From Lachnospiraceae bacterium UBA7086 (lineage in GTDB: Bacteria; Bacillota; Clostridia; Lachnospirales; Lachnospiraceae), in NCBI GenBank assembly GCA_002492525.1, contig DKZA01000016.1, positions 92,630-156,629 on the forward strand: DNA of 64,000 nt. The letters are read 5' to 3'. The translations under genes were made by a program, and so were the position numbers. Numbering within the stretch: the first letter of the stretch is position 1; the number at the start of each line of letters is the position of its first letter. The notes under the pieces are model-generated. The model saw nothing but the letters and a program-made list of their open reading frames with translations. It was not told the origin of the DNA and did no database searches. This document shows, piece after piece, positions 8,627-18,589 of the stretch.

Positions 8627-10303
8627 ATGGTATTAACAGGTGCGGAGATTGTAGTGGAATGTCTGAAAGAGCAGGGTGTAGACACCGTGTTCGGCTATCC
8701 GGGCGGTACAATCTTAAATGTATATGATGCGTTGTATCAACATAAGAATGAAATAAACCATATTCTTACATCCCATGAGCAGGGGGCGGCCCATGCCGCA
8801 GACGGCTATGCAAGAGCCACCGGTAAGGTGGGAGTGTGTCTGGCGACCAGTGGGCCTGGAGCGACCAATCTGGTGACCGGGATTGCCACAGCGTATATGG
8901 ATTCTGTACCCATAGTTGCCATTACCTGCAATGTGAATCTGCCGCTTCTGGGAAAGGATTCTTTTCAGGAAGTCGATATTGCGGGAATCACCATGCCCAT
9001 CACGAAACATAATTATATAGTAAAAGATGTAAGTATTCTGGCAGATACGCTGCGTAAGGCTTTTGCCATTGCCCGCAGCGGAAGACCGGGGCCGGTGCTG
9101 GTGGATATCACTAAGGATGTGACAGCCAACAGTTTTGCGTATGAGAAGAAGGAGCCGCTTGCAATAGAAAAGAAGCTGAAATGCTCGGACGAGGAACTCA
9201 AAGAGGCAGTGAAGCTGATCGAGCAGGCCGAAAAGCCCTATATTTATGTGGGCGGCGGTGCCGTGATTTCTGAAGCTTATCAGGAAGTGCGAGAATTTGC
9301 ACAGAATGTGGATGCGCCTGTCTGCGATACGTTGATGGGCAAAGGTGTTTATGACGGACATGATGAGAGATATACGGGCATGATCGGCATGCATGGTACC
9401 AAGACCTCCAATTTTGGTGTCAGTGAGTGCGATCTGCTGATTGCTTTAGGCGCCAGATTTTCTGATCGTGTGGTGGGAAATCCGAAGAAATTTGCCGAAC
9501 ATGCCAAGGTGCTGCATATTGATATTGACGCGGCGGAAATTAATAAAAATATTAAAACAGATGTTTCCCTGGTAGGGGATTTGAAAGATGTTCTTCGCAA
9601 ACTGAACAGTCAGCTTACAAAGCAGGATCATGCGGATTGGATGAAGCATATCGCAGAGCTCAAGGAGAAATTCCCCTTAAGTTATGATGATTCCATGCTG
9701 TCCTGTCCTTATATCATGGAAGAGATAGACCGGGTGACAAAGGGAGAGGCTGTTATTACTACAGACGTAGGACAGCATCAGATGTGGGCGGCGCAGTATT
9801 ATAAATATTCCATGCCGCGTACTTTTTTGACATCGGGCGGCCTGGGAACCATGGGCTATGGTCTGGGAGCCTGCATTGGTGCTAAGATGGGGCGGCCTGA
9901 TAAGATTTGTATCAACATTGCAGGAGACGGGTGTTTCCGCATGAATATGAATGAGCTTGCCACAGCCAGCCGTTATAACATTCCAATCATCCAGGTGGTC
10001 ATCAACAATCATGTGCTTGGGATGGTCAGACAATGGCAGACTTTGTTCTATGGGCAGCGATATTCCCAGACGGTTTTAAATGATAATGTGGATTTCTGCA
10101 AGGTAGCGGAAGGACTCGGATGTGAAGCAATTCTTGTGACGAAGAAGGAAGAAGTAGCACCTGCTATTGAAAAGGCAATCACCTTAAAGAAACCAGTGTT
10201 ATTGAATTGCATTATACCGGAAGACGACAAGGTATTTCCTATGGTTCCTGCCGGTGCGCCCATCAGTGAAGCTTTTGATGCAAAAGATCTGGCAGCAAAA
10301 TAA
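8627..10303 (+). CDS. ilvB: acetolactate synthase, large subunit
   Basis: Thiamine-diphosphate enzyme that condenses pyruvate with pyruvate or 2-oxobutyrate, the first common step of branched-chain amino acid synthesis. The 558 residues show the N-terminal GYPGGTILNVYDAL, the catalytic Glu in LTSHEQGAAHAADGYARA, SGPGATNLVTGI and the cofactor motif GDGCFRMNMNEL to VINN. An AGGAGG site precedes the ATG. No regulatory subunit gene (ilvN) is adjacent; an L,D-transpeptidase gene follows instead. The protein may work alone or use an ilvN encoded elsewhere. Confidence 0.95.
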   Translation: MVLTGAEIVVECLKEQGVDTVFGYPGGTILNVYDALYQHKNEINHILTSHEQGAAHAADGYARATGKVGVCLATSGPGATNLVTGIATAYMDSVPIVAITCNVNLPLLGKDSFQEVDIAGITMPITKHNYIVKDVSILADTLRKAFAIARSGRPGPVLVDITKDVTANSFAYEKKEPLAIEKKLKCSDEELKEAVKLIEQAEKPYIYVGGGAVISEAYQEVREFAQNVDAPVCDTLMGKGVYDGHDERYTGMIGMHGTKTSNFGVSECDLLIALGARFSDRVVGNPKKFAEHAKVLHIDIDAAEINKNIKTDVSLVGDLKDVLRKLNSQLTKQDHADWMKHIAELKEKFPLSYDDSMLSCPYIMEEIDRVTKGEAVITTDVGQHQMWAAQYYKYSMPRTFLTSGGLGTMGYGLGACIGAKMGRPDKICINIAGDGCFRMNMNELATASRYNIPIIQVVINNHVLGMVRQWQTLFYGQRYSQTVLNDNVDFCKVAEGLGCEAILVTKKEEVAPAIEKAITLKKPVLLNCIIPEDDKVFPMVPAGAPISEAFDAKDLAAK

Positions 10304-10353
10304 TCCGGCCGTCTAAGGATACTTAAGAAAAACAAAGTGATGGAAACGTATGT

Positions 10354-11754
10354 ATGAAAAAGAGAACATTGAAGCATCTTGCTGTCATGTTTGGCATGAT
10401 TATGATCAGCCTGATGGGGACTTATTTCGGTCTTGCCATTTATTATCATAATGCATTTGCTTATGGGACCTGGATCAATGGTGTCTATTGTACGGGAAAG
10501 AGTATTAAAGAAGTGAATGACGAACTGGTGCAGGATTTTACGTATAAAGGGCTTACGATATATGACAGCAGGGGTAATGCCTATACAATTTTAGCGGATG
10601 ACATTTCCTATCAGTTTGATTTTGGCAAGGCTCTGGAGATTTATCAGAAACAACAAAATCCATGGATGTGGATTGATAGTATGGTTCATGCGCATATCAC
10701 GGAACTTAGTCCGGTGGTTTCCTATAATCCAGAAAAGTTAGATGCGTGTTTTGCTGCACTTCCATTCTGTCGTGAGGAAATACCGGAAACAGAGCGTAGA
10801 CTGGAAATTGTCAAAACCAGTCAGGGATATGAGCTGATCAATGAAAGAACACAGGTTTTGAATTTGGAGGAGGCAAAAGCAGTTATTGTTGCGGCAGTGG
10901 AGGAGTCGAAGGAGAAGGTTTCTCTTGTGGACGAGGCATGTTATCATGATCTGGATTTGACAAAACAGATGCAGGATACCCTGGCACTTTGGGAAAAACT
11001 TGACGCTTTTCAACAGTGCGGGATTGTTTATCAGATGGGAGAAGAGCAGATTCCCCTTGACAAGGCGGTGATCAGCGAATGGATCGCGCTGGATGAGTCA
11101 GGAGGATTTCTTCTGGATGAAGATGGGCAGTTTCAGTTAAAAGAGGGGGCGATTGAAAACTTTGTCAAGGCGCTTGCCGCAGAATATGACACAGTGGGAG
11201 TAAGCAGGCAGTTTCATGCCACCAGGGGAGAACTGGTGACAGTGGAAGGCGGTCTTTATGGCAACCGGATTGATCAGGAGGCGGAAATTGCCTATCTGAC
11301 GGAGGCTTTTTATACAAGACGGCAGGAAATCCATGAGCCGGCGTATTTACAGGAAGCCTGGGTACATGGAAAAGAAGATATTGGTTCCACCTATATTGAA
11401 GTGGATATGGGGGAACAAAAAATGTACTATTATGTGGATGGTGTCCTAAAACTGGAAACTCCTATTGTGACAGGCAATACTTCTCGCAGGATGGGTACGC
11501 CTTCGGGGGTAAATTTTGTTTATCTCAAACAGAAAAATCGTGTTCTTCGGGGCAGAAATTATGCTTCCCATGTGGATTTCTGGATGCCTGTAAAGGGAAA
11601 TATCGGAATACATGATGCTGCCTGGCGTAATAAATTCGGCGGAGATATCTTTAAGACCAATGGATCTCATGGCTGCATCAATACGCCGAGAGAAGCAATG
11701 GAACAGTTGTATGATATGGCGGAAGTTGGTACGCCGGTGGTCATGTTCTACTAA
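10354..11754 (+). CDS. L,D-transpeptidase (YkuD family) with peptidoglycan-binding domain
   Basis: Membrane-anchored cell-wall enzyme likely to make 3-3 cross-links between diaminopimelate residues. The 466 residues comprise an N-terminal anchor (about residues 8-30), two putative peptidoglycan-binding regions of the YoaR/VanW-associated type (about 40-330), and a C-terminal YkuD catalytic domain (about 345-466). The catalytic segment reads IGIHDAAW, then NGSHGCINTP, giving the conserved His and the Ser-His-Gly-Cys site. It begins 50 bases after ilvB, but its function is unrelated to amino acid synthesis. Confidence 0.9.
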   Translation: MKKRTLKHLAVMFGMIMISLMGTYFGLAIYYHNAFAYGTWINGVYCTGKSIKEVNDELVQDFTYKGLTIYDSRGNAYTILADDISYQFDFGKALEIYQKQQNPWMWIDSMVHAHITELSPVVSYNPEKLDACFAALPFCREEIPETERRLEIVKTSQGYELINERTQVLNLEEAKAVIVAAVEESKEKVSLVDEACYHDLDLTKQMQDTLALWEKLDAFQQCGIVYQMGEEQIPLDKAVISEWIALDESGGFLLDEDGQFQLKEGAIENFVKALAAEYDTVGVSRQFHATRGELVTVEGGLYGNRIDQEAEIAYLTEAFYTRRQEIHEPAYLQEAWVHGKEDIGSTYIEVDMGEQKMYYYVDGVLKLETPIVTGNTSRRMGTPSGVNFVYLKQKNRVLRGRNYASHVDFWMPVKGNIGIHDAAWRNKFGGDIFKTNGSHGCINTPREAMEQLYDMAEVGTPVVMFY

Positions 11755-11793
11755 AGGGAAGTGTATGCTTTCTAAAAAAGTTTGACGTGGTAA

Positions 11794-11822
11794 TTGACTA
11801 AAGTAGAGGAAAAAGGTACAAT
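11794..11822 (+). promoter_or_regulatory. promoter of serC
   Basis: TTGACT (11794-11799), a 17-base spacer and TACAAT (11817-11822), 45 bases before the serC start. Confidence 0.7.
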
Positions 11823-11866
11823 GAAGTTTGGTTGTTAAACTTGTACAATAACGGGAGGAGAAAAAA

Positions 11867-12961
11867 GTGGCTAGAGTATATAATTTTTCGGCTGGTCCCG
11901 CGGTGCTTCCAGAGGAGGTATTGCAGGAAGCTGCGGAGGAAATGTTGGATTACAAAGGATCGGGTATGTCTGTTATGGAGATGAGTCACCGCTCCAAAGT
12001 CTATGATACGATCATTAAGGAGGCAGAAGCCGATTTACGGACACTTTTGCAGATCCCAGATAATTATAAAGTTTTATTCTTACAGGGCGGCGCCAGCTTG
12101 CTGTTTGCGTCCGTGCCTATGAATCTTATGAAAAATCGTAAGGCAGGTTATATTTTGACAGGCCAGTGGGCGAAGAAAGCCTTTGCCGAGGCTAAGATTT
12201 ATGGAGAAGCAGTGGAACTTGCCTCTTCCGCGGATAAGACATTTTCTTATATACCGGATTGCTCTAATCTGCCGATTACCGAGGATATGGACTATGTTTA
12301 TATCTGTGAGAATAACACGATTTATGGAACCAAGTATCATAAACTGCCTGATACCAAAGGCAAGATTTTGGTTTCTGACGTTTCTTCCTGCTTCCTGTCG
12401 GAGCCCATGGATGTGACAAAGTATGGGCTGGTGTATGCAGGTGTGCAGAAAAACGTGGGGCCGGCGGGTACCCAGGTAGTCATTATCAGAGAAGATCTTC
12501 TGACGGATGAGGTGCTTCCGGGAACCCCGACTATGATGAAATTCAAGGTACATGCAGATAATGATTCTTTATATAATACACCGCCTTGCTATGGTATTTA
12601 TATCTGCGGTAAAGTATTTAAGTGGCTGCTGCGAAATGGCGGCTTAGAGGCGATGAAGGAAAAGAACGAGAAGAAAGCAAAGATTCTGTACGATTTTCTG
12701 GATGAAAGCAGCATGTTTAAGGGAACGGTCAGAAAAGAAGACCGCTCCTTGATGAATGTGCCTTTTGTGACAGGGGACGAGGAACTGGATGCGAAATTTG
12801 TCAAAGAAGCTGCAGAGGCTGGTTTTGTGAATCTGAAAGGACACAGAACCGTAGGCGGTATGCGTGCCAGCATCTACAATGCAATGCCATTGGAAGGTGT
12901 GGAGAAACTGGTAGAGTTTATGAGAAAGTTTGAACAGAATCATTCATCATCTCATGCGTAA
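11867..12961 (+). CDS. serC: phosphoserine aminotransferase
   Basis: PLP enzyme that converts 3-phosphohydroxypyruvate to phosphoserine. At 364 residues it has the usual length. It starts VYNFSAGPAVLPEEVL with the family signature, has LFLQGGASLLFASVPMNL and the PLP lysine in VYAGVQKNVGPAG. The GTG start at 11867 is supported by GGGAGGAG six bases upstream. serA follows 42 bases downstream, giving a serine biosynthesis operon from the promoter at 11794. Confidence 0.96.
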   Translation: MARVYNFSAGPAVLPEEVLQEAAEEMLDYKGSGMSVMEMSHRSKVYDTIIKEAEADLRTLLQIPDNYKVLFLQGGASLLFASVPMNLMKNRKAGYILTGQWAKKAFAEAKIYGEAVELASSADKTFSYIPDCSNLPITEDMDYVYICENNTIYGTKYHKLPDTKGKILVSDVSSCFLSEPMDVTKYGLVYAGVQKNVGPAGTQVVIIREDLLTDEVLPGTPTMMKFKVHADNDSLYNTPPCYGIYICGKVFKWLLRNGGLEAMKEKNEKKAKILYDFLDESSMFKGTVRKEDRSLMNVPFVTGDEELDAKFVKEAAEAGFVNLKGHRTVGGMRASIYNAMPLEGVEKLVEFMRKFEQNHSSSHA

Positions 12962-13003
12962 AAAGGAAAGAATACAGAGTTTTCAGAAAAGAGGATGTAG
13001 GAA

Positions 13004-14167
13004 ATGTTTAAGTATCATTGTTTAAATCCCATTTCGGGTGTCGGTCTTGAGAAGTTCAGCGACCAGTATGTAAAGACAGAGAATTTTGCAGAGGCAGATG
13101 GTATTCTGGTCAGAAGTGCTGCCATGCATGATATGGAATTGCCGGAGAATCTGTTGGCTATTGCCCGTGCAGGGGCAGGCGTTAATAATATTCCGCTGGA
13201 TAAATGCGCAGAGAAAGGCATCGTCGTCTTTAATACGCCGGGCGCTAATGCAAATGGCGTAAAGGAACTTGTCATAGCAGGTATGCTGCTTGCGTCCCGT
13301 GATGTAGCGGGCGGCATTGAATGGGTAAAAGGAAATAAAACTGACGAGAACATTGCGAAAGATGCAGAAAAGGCTAAGAAAAATTTTGCAGGTACAGAAA
13401 TACAGGGTAAAAAGCTGGGTATCATCGGACTTGGTGCGATCGGCGTTAAAGTAGCCAATGTAGCAAAGCATCTGGGAATGGAAGTGTATGGTTACGATCC
13501 TTATGTATCAGTGGATGCAGCCTGGAATTTAAGCAGGGATGTGAAGCATGTGCTGAATGTGGAGGAAATATATGAAGAGTGCGACATCATTACCATTCAT
13601 GTGCCGCTGATGGATGCCACCAAGGGAATGATTGATCAGGATGCGTTGGATAAGATGAAAGAGGGTGTAATCTTGTTGAATTTTGCAAGAGACCTTCTTG
13701 TGGATGAGAAAGCGGTGCTTTCAGGTATTAAGACCGGTAAAGTAAGAAAATATGTATCTGATTTCCCGAACACCACCACAGCAGGGCAGGAGGGCTGCAT
13801 CGTGATTCCGCATCTGGGAGCTTCCACGGAAGAATCTGAGGATAACTGTGCGGTGATGGCCGTCAAACAGATGAAAGATTATCTGGAGAATGGTAATATT
13901 GTAAATAGTGTCAATTATCCTTCTTGTGATATGGGAATTTGCGCGCAGGCCGGGCGTGTGGCAATTTTCCATAAGAATATTGCCAATATGATCACCAAGT
14001 TTACGGCATGTTTTGGTGATAATAATATCAATATTACCGATATGACCAATAAATCCAGAGGGGAAGTGGCATATACTATGTTAGATATCGAACAGCCTGC
14101 CTCTGCAGAGATTATTGAGAAGTTACAGTCCATTAACGGGGTATTCCGTGTCAGGGTTGTAAAATAA
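13004..14167 (+). CDS. serA: D-3-phosphoglycerate dehydrogenase
   Basis: First enzyme of serine synthesis, NAD-dependent. The 387 residues have an NAD-binding Rossmann segment LGIIGLGAIGVKVANVA, catalytic Arg in NFARDLLVDEKA, the His in IPHLGASTEES and a C-terminal ACT domain (about residues 320-387) likely to bind serine. This is the short bacterial form with the second domain set missing. It directly follows serC and its transcript probably ends at the hairpin at 14171. Confidence 0.94.
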   Translation: MFKYHCLNPISGVGLEKFSDQYVKTENFAEADGILVRSAAMHDMELPENLLAIARAGAGVNNIPLDKCAEKGIVVFNTPGANANGVKELVIAGMLLASRDVAGGIEWVKGNKTDENIAKDAEKAKKNFAGTEIQGKKLGIIGLGAIGVKVANVAKHLGMEVYGYDPYVSVDAAWNLSRDVKHVLNVEEIYEECDIITIHVPLMDATKGMIDQDALDKMKEGVILLNFARDLLVDEKAVLSGIKTGKVRKYVSDFPNTTTAGQEGCIVIPHLGASTEESEDNCAVMAVKQMKDYLENGNIVNSVNYPSCDMGICAQAGRVAIFHKNIANMITKFTACFGDNNINITDMTNKSRGEVAYTMLDIEQPASAEIIEKLQSINGVFRVRVVK

Positions 14168-14170
14168 AAA

Positions 14171-14197
14171 AAGATAATTTGCTTTGCAAATTATCTT
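14171..14197 (-). terminator. terminator for the 14334 gene, also at the serA end
   Basis: Perfect 12-base stem AAGATAATTTGC / GCAAATTATCTT with a TTT loop. On the minus strand it is followed by seven Ts, so it terminates the gene arriving from the right. In the serA direction it has only a weak T tract. Confidence 0.75.
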
Positions 14198-14198
14198 T

Positions 14199-14240
14199 GC
14201 GAGATTCGCTCCGCGAACTCGGATAAGCGGAGGGATTTCC
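14199..14240 (+). repeat. REP-like palindromic repeat, copy 3
   Basis: GCGAGATTCGCTCCGCGAAC followed by TCGGATAAGCGGAGGGATTT. It closely resembles the inverted copy at 22613, including the AAGCGGRGGATT tail. Confidence 0.65.
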
Positions 14241-14333
14241 TATAGCATAATAATATAATAAGGCAGTCTGTGAAACAAATGTCACAGGCTGCCTTATCTA
14301 TTTGATATCATGAGAATCTGCCCGATTATTGTG

Positions 14334-14618
14334 TCAGTTAAGCCGATTTGCGATGGAGGAGAAATTAGCATCTTCCTCTTCATCCAATGTGGACTGCAGG
14401 TTCTTTTCGGCCTCCACAGATGCTTCGCTGGCGAGATCCATATAGAGGATAAAAATATCTTCCATTGACTTTCCGGTTTCATCGGCAATCTGCTGCATGA
14501 TGGGTTTTAACGCCTCTAATTGAAATGAAATTCTGGTTTTCTGTGGATCAATGTCGGCTAGTGCTTCTTCGGCGTAGGCATTGATTCGGTCTAATATTTT
14601 CTTGTTTTCTGCTGTCAT
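14334..14618 (-). CDS. small acidic helical protein, unknown
   Basis: A 94-residue acidic protein predicted to be almost wholly helical, with no membrane segment or known motif I can name. Support for a real gene: an AAAGGAAG ribosome site 7 bases before the ATG, a terminator in the right orientation at 14171, and divergent placement from the DUF1015 gene. Residues such as TGKSMEDIFILYMDLASE suggest a protein-protein interaction helix. No function is proposed. Confidence 0.65.
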   Translation of the reverse strand: MTAENKKILDRINAYAEEALADIDPQKTRISFQLEALKPIMQQIADETGKSMEDIFILYMDLASEASVEAEKNLQSTLDEEEDANFSSIANRLN

Positions 14619-14657
14619 GCTTACACTTCCTTTCTCGTATATTTTAGCACTTCACGC

Positions 14658-14686
14658 TTGTACTGCATAGGGGAATTTGATAAAAT
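14658..14686 (+). promoter_or_regulatory. promoter of the DUF1015 gene
   Basis: TTGTAC (14658-14663), a 17-base spacer and TAAAAT (14681-14686), 43 bases before the start at 14730. Confidence 0.6.
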
Positions 14687-14729
14687 GAGTGTAAAAGTAA
14701 CGGAAAACATCAATGTAACAGGAGAACTT

Positions 14730-15971
14730 ATGGCAAATATCATTCCATTTCGGGCAGTCAGACCAAGACGGGACCTGGCAGCAAAGATAGCGGCCCTGCC
14801 CTATGATGTCTATAACCGGGAAGAGGCACGTAAGATTGTAGAAAATGATGAATATACTTTTTTGAGAATAGACAGGCCGGAGACACAGTTTCCCGAAGCG
14901 TATGATATGTATGCTCCTGAAGTATATGAGAAGGCGAGAGAGATGCTTGAGGAGATGATACGGGATGGCCTTTTTGTAGAGGATGCGAAGCGGGCGTATT
15001 ATGTATATGAACTGGTGATGAATGGCCGGTCCCAGGTTGGAATCGGGGCTTGTGCCTCTGTGGATGATTATGACAGGCAGATCATTAAGAAGCATGAGAA
15101 TACCCGCGCGGATAAAGAGGCAGATCGTATCCGGCATGTGGACGTGTGCAGTGCGCAGACAGGGCCCATATTCCTGGCTTATCGCAGAAGGGAAGCGATT
15201 GAACAGGAAGTAAAGGCTACGATGGACAAAGAGCCGGTCTATGATTTTACGGCGAATGATCAGATTACACACAGGCTTTGGGTCATAGATGACGAAGAAC
15301 GTGTGGAGCGGATCCGGCAGGAATTCTTAAAGGTGGATACAATTTATATTGCCGACGGTCATCACAGATGTGCCTCGGCAGTACGGGTCTCAAAAAAACG
15401 GCGGGCAAAATACCCTTCCTATACGGGAGAGGAAGAATTTAATTATTTTCTTTCGGTACTCTTTCCGGATGATCAACTGATGATCATGGATTATAACCGG
15501 GTGGTGAGTTCATTAAACGGCTATAGTCAACAGGAATTTATAGAGAAAGTAAAGGATATCTTTCAGGTAAAGTTTATGGGAAGCGAGCCGTGTAAGCCCC
15601 AAAAAAAGGGAGAAATCGGAATGTACCTGAGGGACGGCTGGTATCGTCTTACGGTAGATAGCACGGAGTATACGGGGAATCCTGTGGAGGATCTGGATGT
15701 AGCAATCCTGCAAAGAAAACTTTTAGAGCCTGTGCTTGGAATTGTGGATCCAAAGACAGATAACAGGATAGATTTTGTAGGAGGCATCAGGGGGATTCCG
15801 GAACTGGAAAGGCGTGTTCATACGGATGCCGTGGCGGCTTTTGCCATGTATCCTACGGATATTCATGAGTTGTTTGCTGTTTCGGATGCAGAACAGCTTA
15901 TGCCGCCCAAATCCACATGGTTTGAGCCTAAACTCAGGAGTGGCTTGTTGATCCATAGAATTGAACAGTAA
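14730..15971 (+). CDS. DUF1015 family protein
   Basis: Conserved cytosolic protein of 413 residues, DUF1015 family, function not established. It begins MANIIPFRAVRPRRDLAAK and has the characteristic ALPYDVYNREEA and YIADGHHRCASA segments. In many Clostridia this gene sits beside serC-serA, as here, which hints at a link to serine metabolism. The start at 14730 is chosen because AGGAG lies 5 bases upstream; upstream in-frame ATGs fall within or next to the promoter. Confidence 0.88.
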   Translation: MANIIPFRAVRPRRDLAAKIAALPYDVYNREEARKIVENDEYTFLRIDRPETQFPEAYDMYAPEVYEKAREMLEEMIRDGLFVEDAKRAYYVYELVMNGRSQVGIGACASVDDYDRQIIKKHENTRADKEADRIRHVDVCSAQTGPIFLAYRRREAIEQEVKATMDKEPVYDFTANDQITHRLWVIDDEERVERIRQEFLKVDTIYIADGHHRCASAVRVSKKRRAKYPSYTGEEEFNYFLSVLFPDDQLMIMDYNRVVSSLNGYSQQEFIEKVKDIFQVKFMGSEPCKPQKKGEIGMYLRDGWYRLTVDSTEYTGNPVEDLDVAILQRKLLEPVLGIVDPKTDNRIDFVGGIRGIPELERRVHTDAVAAFAMYPTDIHELFAVSDAEQLMPPKSTWFEPKLRSGLLIHRIEQ

Positions 15972-16037
15972 CAGAAAATTGTATTATGTGGAAGAGTAGA
16001 TAAGAATCAGCCAAAAAGGAAAGGTATGGGATAGCAT

Positions 16038-18575
16038 ATGAATAAAAAATTATACAAACTGATGAACTGGCCGCAGATAGAAGGAATCATTTATTCTGAG
16101 GCAGATGATCCTCATGCGGTTCTGGGAGCGCATGTAGTGGGGAATTCTGTGCTGGTACAGACCTTTCAGCCGGGAGCGAAAAGCGTGCGTCTTCAGCCAT
16201 TGGAAGGCGATAAAAGTTATAAGATGGAGCAAGCGGATGAAGAGGGGTATTTTGCTCTGTTAATACCGGGCAAGACGGTTCCGGCTTACGAGTATATTGT
16301 GGAGTCTAAGAACGGCAGTCTTAGAAAAGTGAAGGATGCCTATAATTTTGCACCGCAGATTACGAAGCAGGATACGGAGAAATTTAATGCCGGGATCCAT
16401 TATATGATTTATGAGAAGCTGGGAGCGCATCCCATGAAGATTGACGGTACAGAAGGAACTTATTTTGCTGTCTGGGCACCCAATGCGCTGCGGGTCAGTG
16501 TGGTGGGCGATTTTAACGGCTGGGATGGCAGGGTGCACCAGATGAGAAGACTTTGGGATTCCGGAATTTTTGAGCTGTTTGTTCCTGATGTGAAAGAAGG
16601 AGACTGTTATAAATTTGAGATAAAGGCAAAAGGAGGCCTCACCTTCATGAAGGCGGATCCTTATGGATTTGGTGCGCAGCTTCGGCCGGAGAACGCCTCC
16701 ATTGTCAGAAATATTGACGGCTTTGCCTGGAAGGACAGTAAGTGGATGAAGGAGAGGGCGCTGCAGCAGGCACAGGATAAGCCTATGAGCGTATATGAGG
16801 TTTATCTGGGATCTTTTGATAAGCCGAAAGACGGCAGGGAGTTTTATACCTACAGAGAACTTGCCCCCAAGATTGTTGATTATGTAAAGAAGATGGGATA
16901 TACCCATATTGAATTAATGCCGGTGATGGAGCATCCGCTGGATGAATCCTGGGGATATCAGGTAATAGGTTATTATGCACCGACTTCCCGTTATGGAACG
17001 GCAGAGGATTTGATGTTCTTTGTGGATGAGATGCACAGAGCGGGGATTGGTGTGATTTTCGATTGGGTGCCGGCACACTTTCCAAGAGATACCTATGGAT
17101 TGTCCGGGTTTGATGGAACATGTCTTTATGAGCATCATGATCCCCGGAAAGGCTATCATCCTCACTGGGGGACTTTGATTTATAATTATGGGCGGCCGGA
17201 AGTGACCAATTATCTGATTGCTAATGCGCTTTATTGGGTAGAACAGTATCATGCAGACGGTATCCGTATTGATGCGGTAGCATCCATGCTCTATCTGGAT
17301 TATGGTAAAAACGATGGAGAATGGGTGGCCAATATTTATGGCGGTAATGAGAATTTGGAGGCAGTAGAATTTATAAAGCACCTGAATTCCATGATGAAAA
17401 AGCGAAATCCGGGAGTTTTGATGATCGCGGAGGAGTCTACTGCATGGCCCAAGGTGACAGGGGCTTTTGATGAGGACGGACTTGGATTTGATCTCAAATG
17501 GAATATGGGCTTTATGAACGATTATCTGAGTTATATTTCCACGGATCCTTATTTCAGATCCGGCTGTCATAACGAGCTTACATTCAGTATGATTTATGCC
17601 TATAGCGAAAAATTTATCCTGGTGCTGTCTCATGATGAGGTGGTGCATGGCAAGAAGACTCTGCTTGGCAAAATGCCGGGAGAGCGGAAGAAACAGTTCG
17701 ATAATCTGCGGCTGACATTTGCTTATCATATGACGCATCCCGGTAAAAAGCTGTTGTTTATGGGTCAGGATATAGGCGAGTATGATGAGTTTAACGAAAA
17801 AAGGGCTGTGGAGTGGGAACTTTTGGAGAATGAGGATCACAGAAAGTTGAATCATATGGTGGCGGATTTAAATAAACTTTATGTATCTCAGCCGGCACTT
17901 TATGAGAAGGATACTTCCTGGGAAGGATTTGAGTGGATCAATTGCATCACGCCTAATGCCTGCATGTTGTCTTATATAAGGAAGACAGATAAGACGGAAG
18001 ATATGTTGGTAGTAGTGGCTAATTTTGCCGATGTCAAACAGAGTTTTCGCGTAGGAGTCCCCTATGAGGGTAAATATAAAGAGATTTTTAATACGGATGA
18101 TAGAAGTTATGGCGGCAGCGGCTGTGTCAATAAGAAGGCATGTGAGACTATGGAGATGGAATGGGATGGGAAACCCTACGCTATGGATATGGTAAGCGCG
18201 CCGTTAAGTATCAGTATTTTCTCCTATATACCTTATACAAAGGAGGAGAAGGAAGAAATAGAGAAAAAACGTGCCGAACAGCGCCGCAGGGAAAAGGAAG
18301 CCGAGGAGAGACGGCTTGCCAAAGAAGAAGCGGAGCAGACAGCGAAAGCGGCGGCAGAAGCAAAAGAATTGGCAAAACAGGCGGCAGCGGAAGCTAAAGA
18401 ACTGGCAAAGCGGGCTTCTGCAGAAGCAAAGCAGCGTGCAAAGGCAGCGGATGAGTTGGTAAAGAAGGCGGAAGAGGCGGCGTTGAAACTGCAAAAACTG
18501 ACACAGAAGCAGGAGGAGAGTATGATCAGACAGACGGTGCCGGAAAGTAAGAGTGTAAAGAAAAACAAGAAATAG
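16038..18575 (+). CDS. glgB: 1,4-alpha-glucan branching enzyme with C-terminal coiled-coil tail
   Basis: Makes alpha-1,6 branches in glycogen. Domain order: N-terminal carbohydrate-binding modules (about residues 20-230, including VWAPNALRVSVVGDFNGWD), a GH13 catalytic barrel with nucleophile Asp in GIRIDAVASMLYLDYG, acid/base Glu in MIAEESTAW and LSHDEVVHGKK, then the C-terminal beta domain to about residue 735. Beyond this is an extra tail of about 110 residues rich in Ala, Lys and Glu with repeats such as AEAKELAKQAA. It is predicted to form a long coiled coil and is absent from textbook GlgB. At 845 residues the protein is longer than most homologues for this reason. No other glg gene is adjacent. 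Confidence 0.95.
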   Translation: MNKKLYKLMNWPQIEGIIYSEADDPHAVLGAHVVGNSVLVQTFQPGAKSVRLQPLEGDKSYKMEQADEEGYFALLIPGKTVPAYEYIVESKNGSLRKVKDAYNFAPQITKQDTEKFNAGIHYMIYEKLGAHPMKIDGTEGTYFAVWAPNALRVSVVGDFNGWDGRVHQMRRLWDSGIFELFVPDVKEGDCYKFEIKAKGGLTFMKADPYGFGAQLRPENASIVRNIDGFAWKDSKWMKERALQQAQDKPMSVYEVYLGSFDKPKDGREFYTYRELAPKIVDYVKKMGYTHIELMPVMEHPLDESWGYQVIGYYAPTSRYGTAEDLMFFVDEMHRAGIGVIFDWVPAHFPRDTYGLSGFDGTCLYEHHDPRKGYHPHWGTLIYNYGRPEVTNYLIANALYWVEQYHADGIRIDAVASMLYLDYGKNDGEWVANIYGGNENLEAVEFIKHLNSMMKKRNPGVLMIAEESTAWPKVTGAFDEDGLGFDLKWNMGFMNDYLSYISTDPYFRSGCHNELTFSMIYAYSEKFILVLSHDEVVHGKKTLLGKMPGERKKQFDNLRLTFAYHMTHPGKKLLFMGQDIGEYDEFNEKRAVEWELLENEDHRKLNHMVADLNKLYVSQPALYEKDTSWEGFEWINCITPNACMLSYIRKTDKTEDMLVVVANFADVKQSFRVGVPYEGKYKEIFNTDDRSYGGSGCVNKKACETMEMEWDGKPYAMDMVSAPLSISIFSYIPYTKEEKEEIEKKRAEQRRREKEAEERRLAKEEAEQTAKAAAEAKELAKQAAAEAKELAKRASAEAKQRAKAADELVKKAEEAALKLQKLTQKQEESMIRQTVPESKSVKKNKK

Positions 18576-18589
18576 AAGCGGGGACTGGT

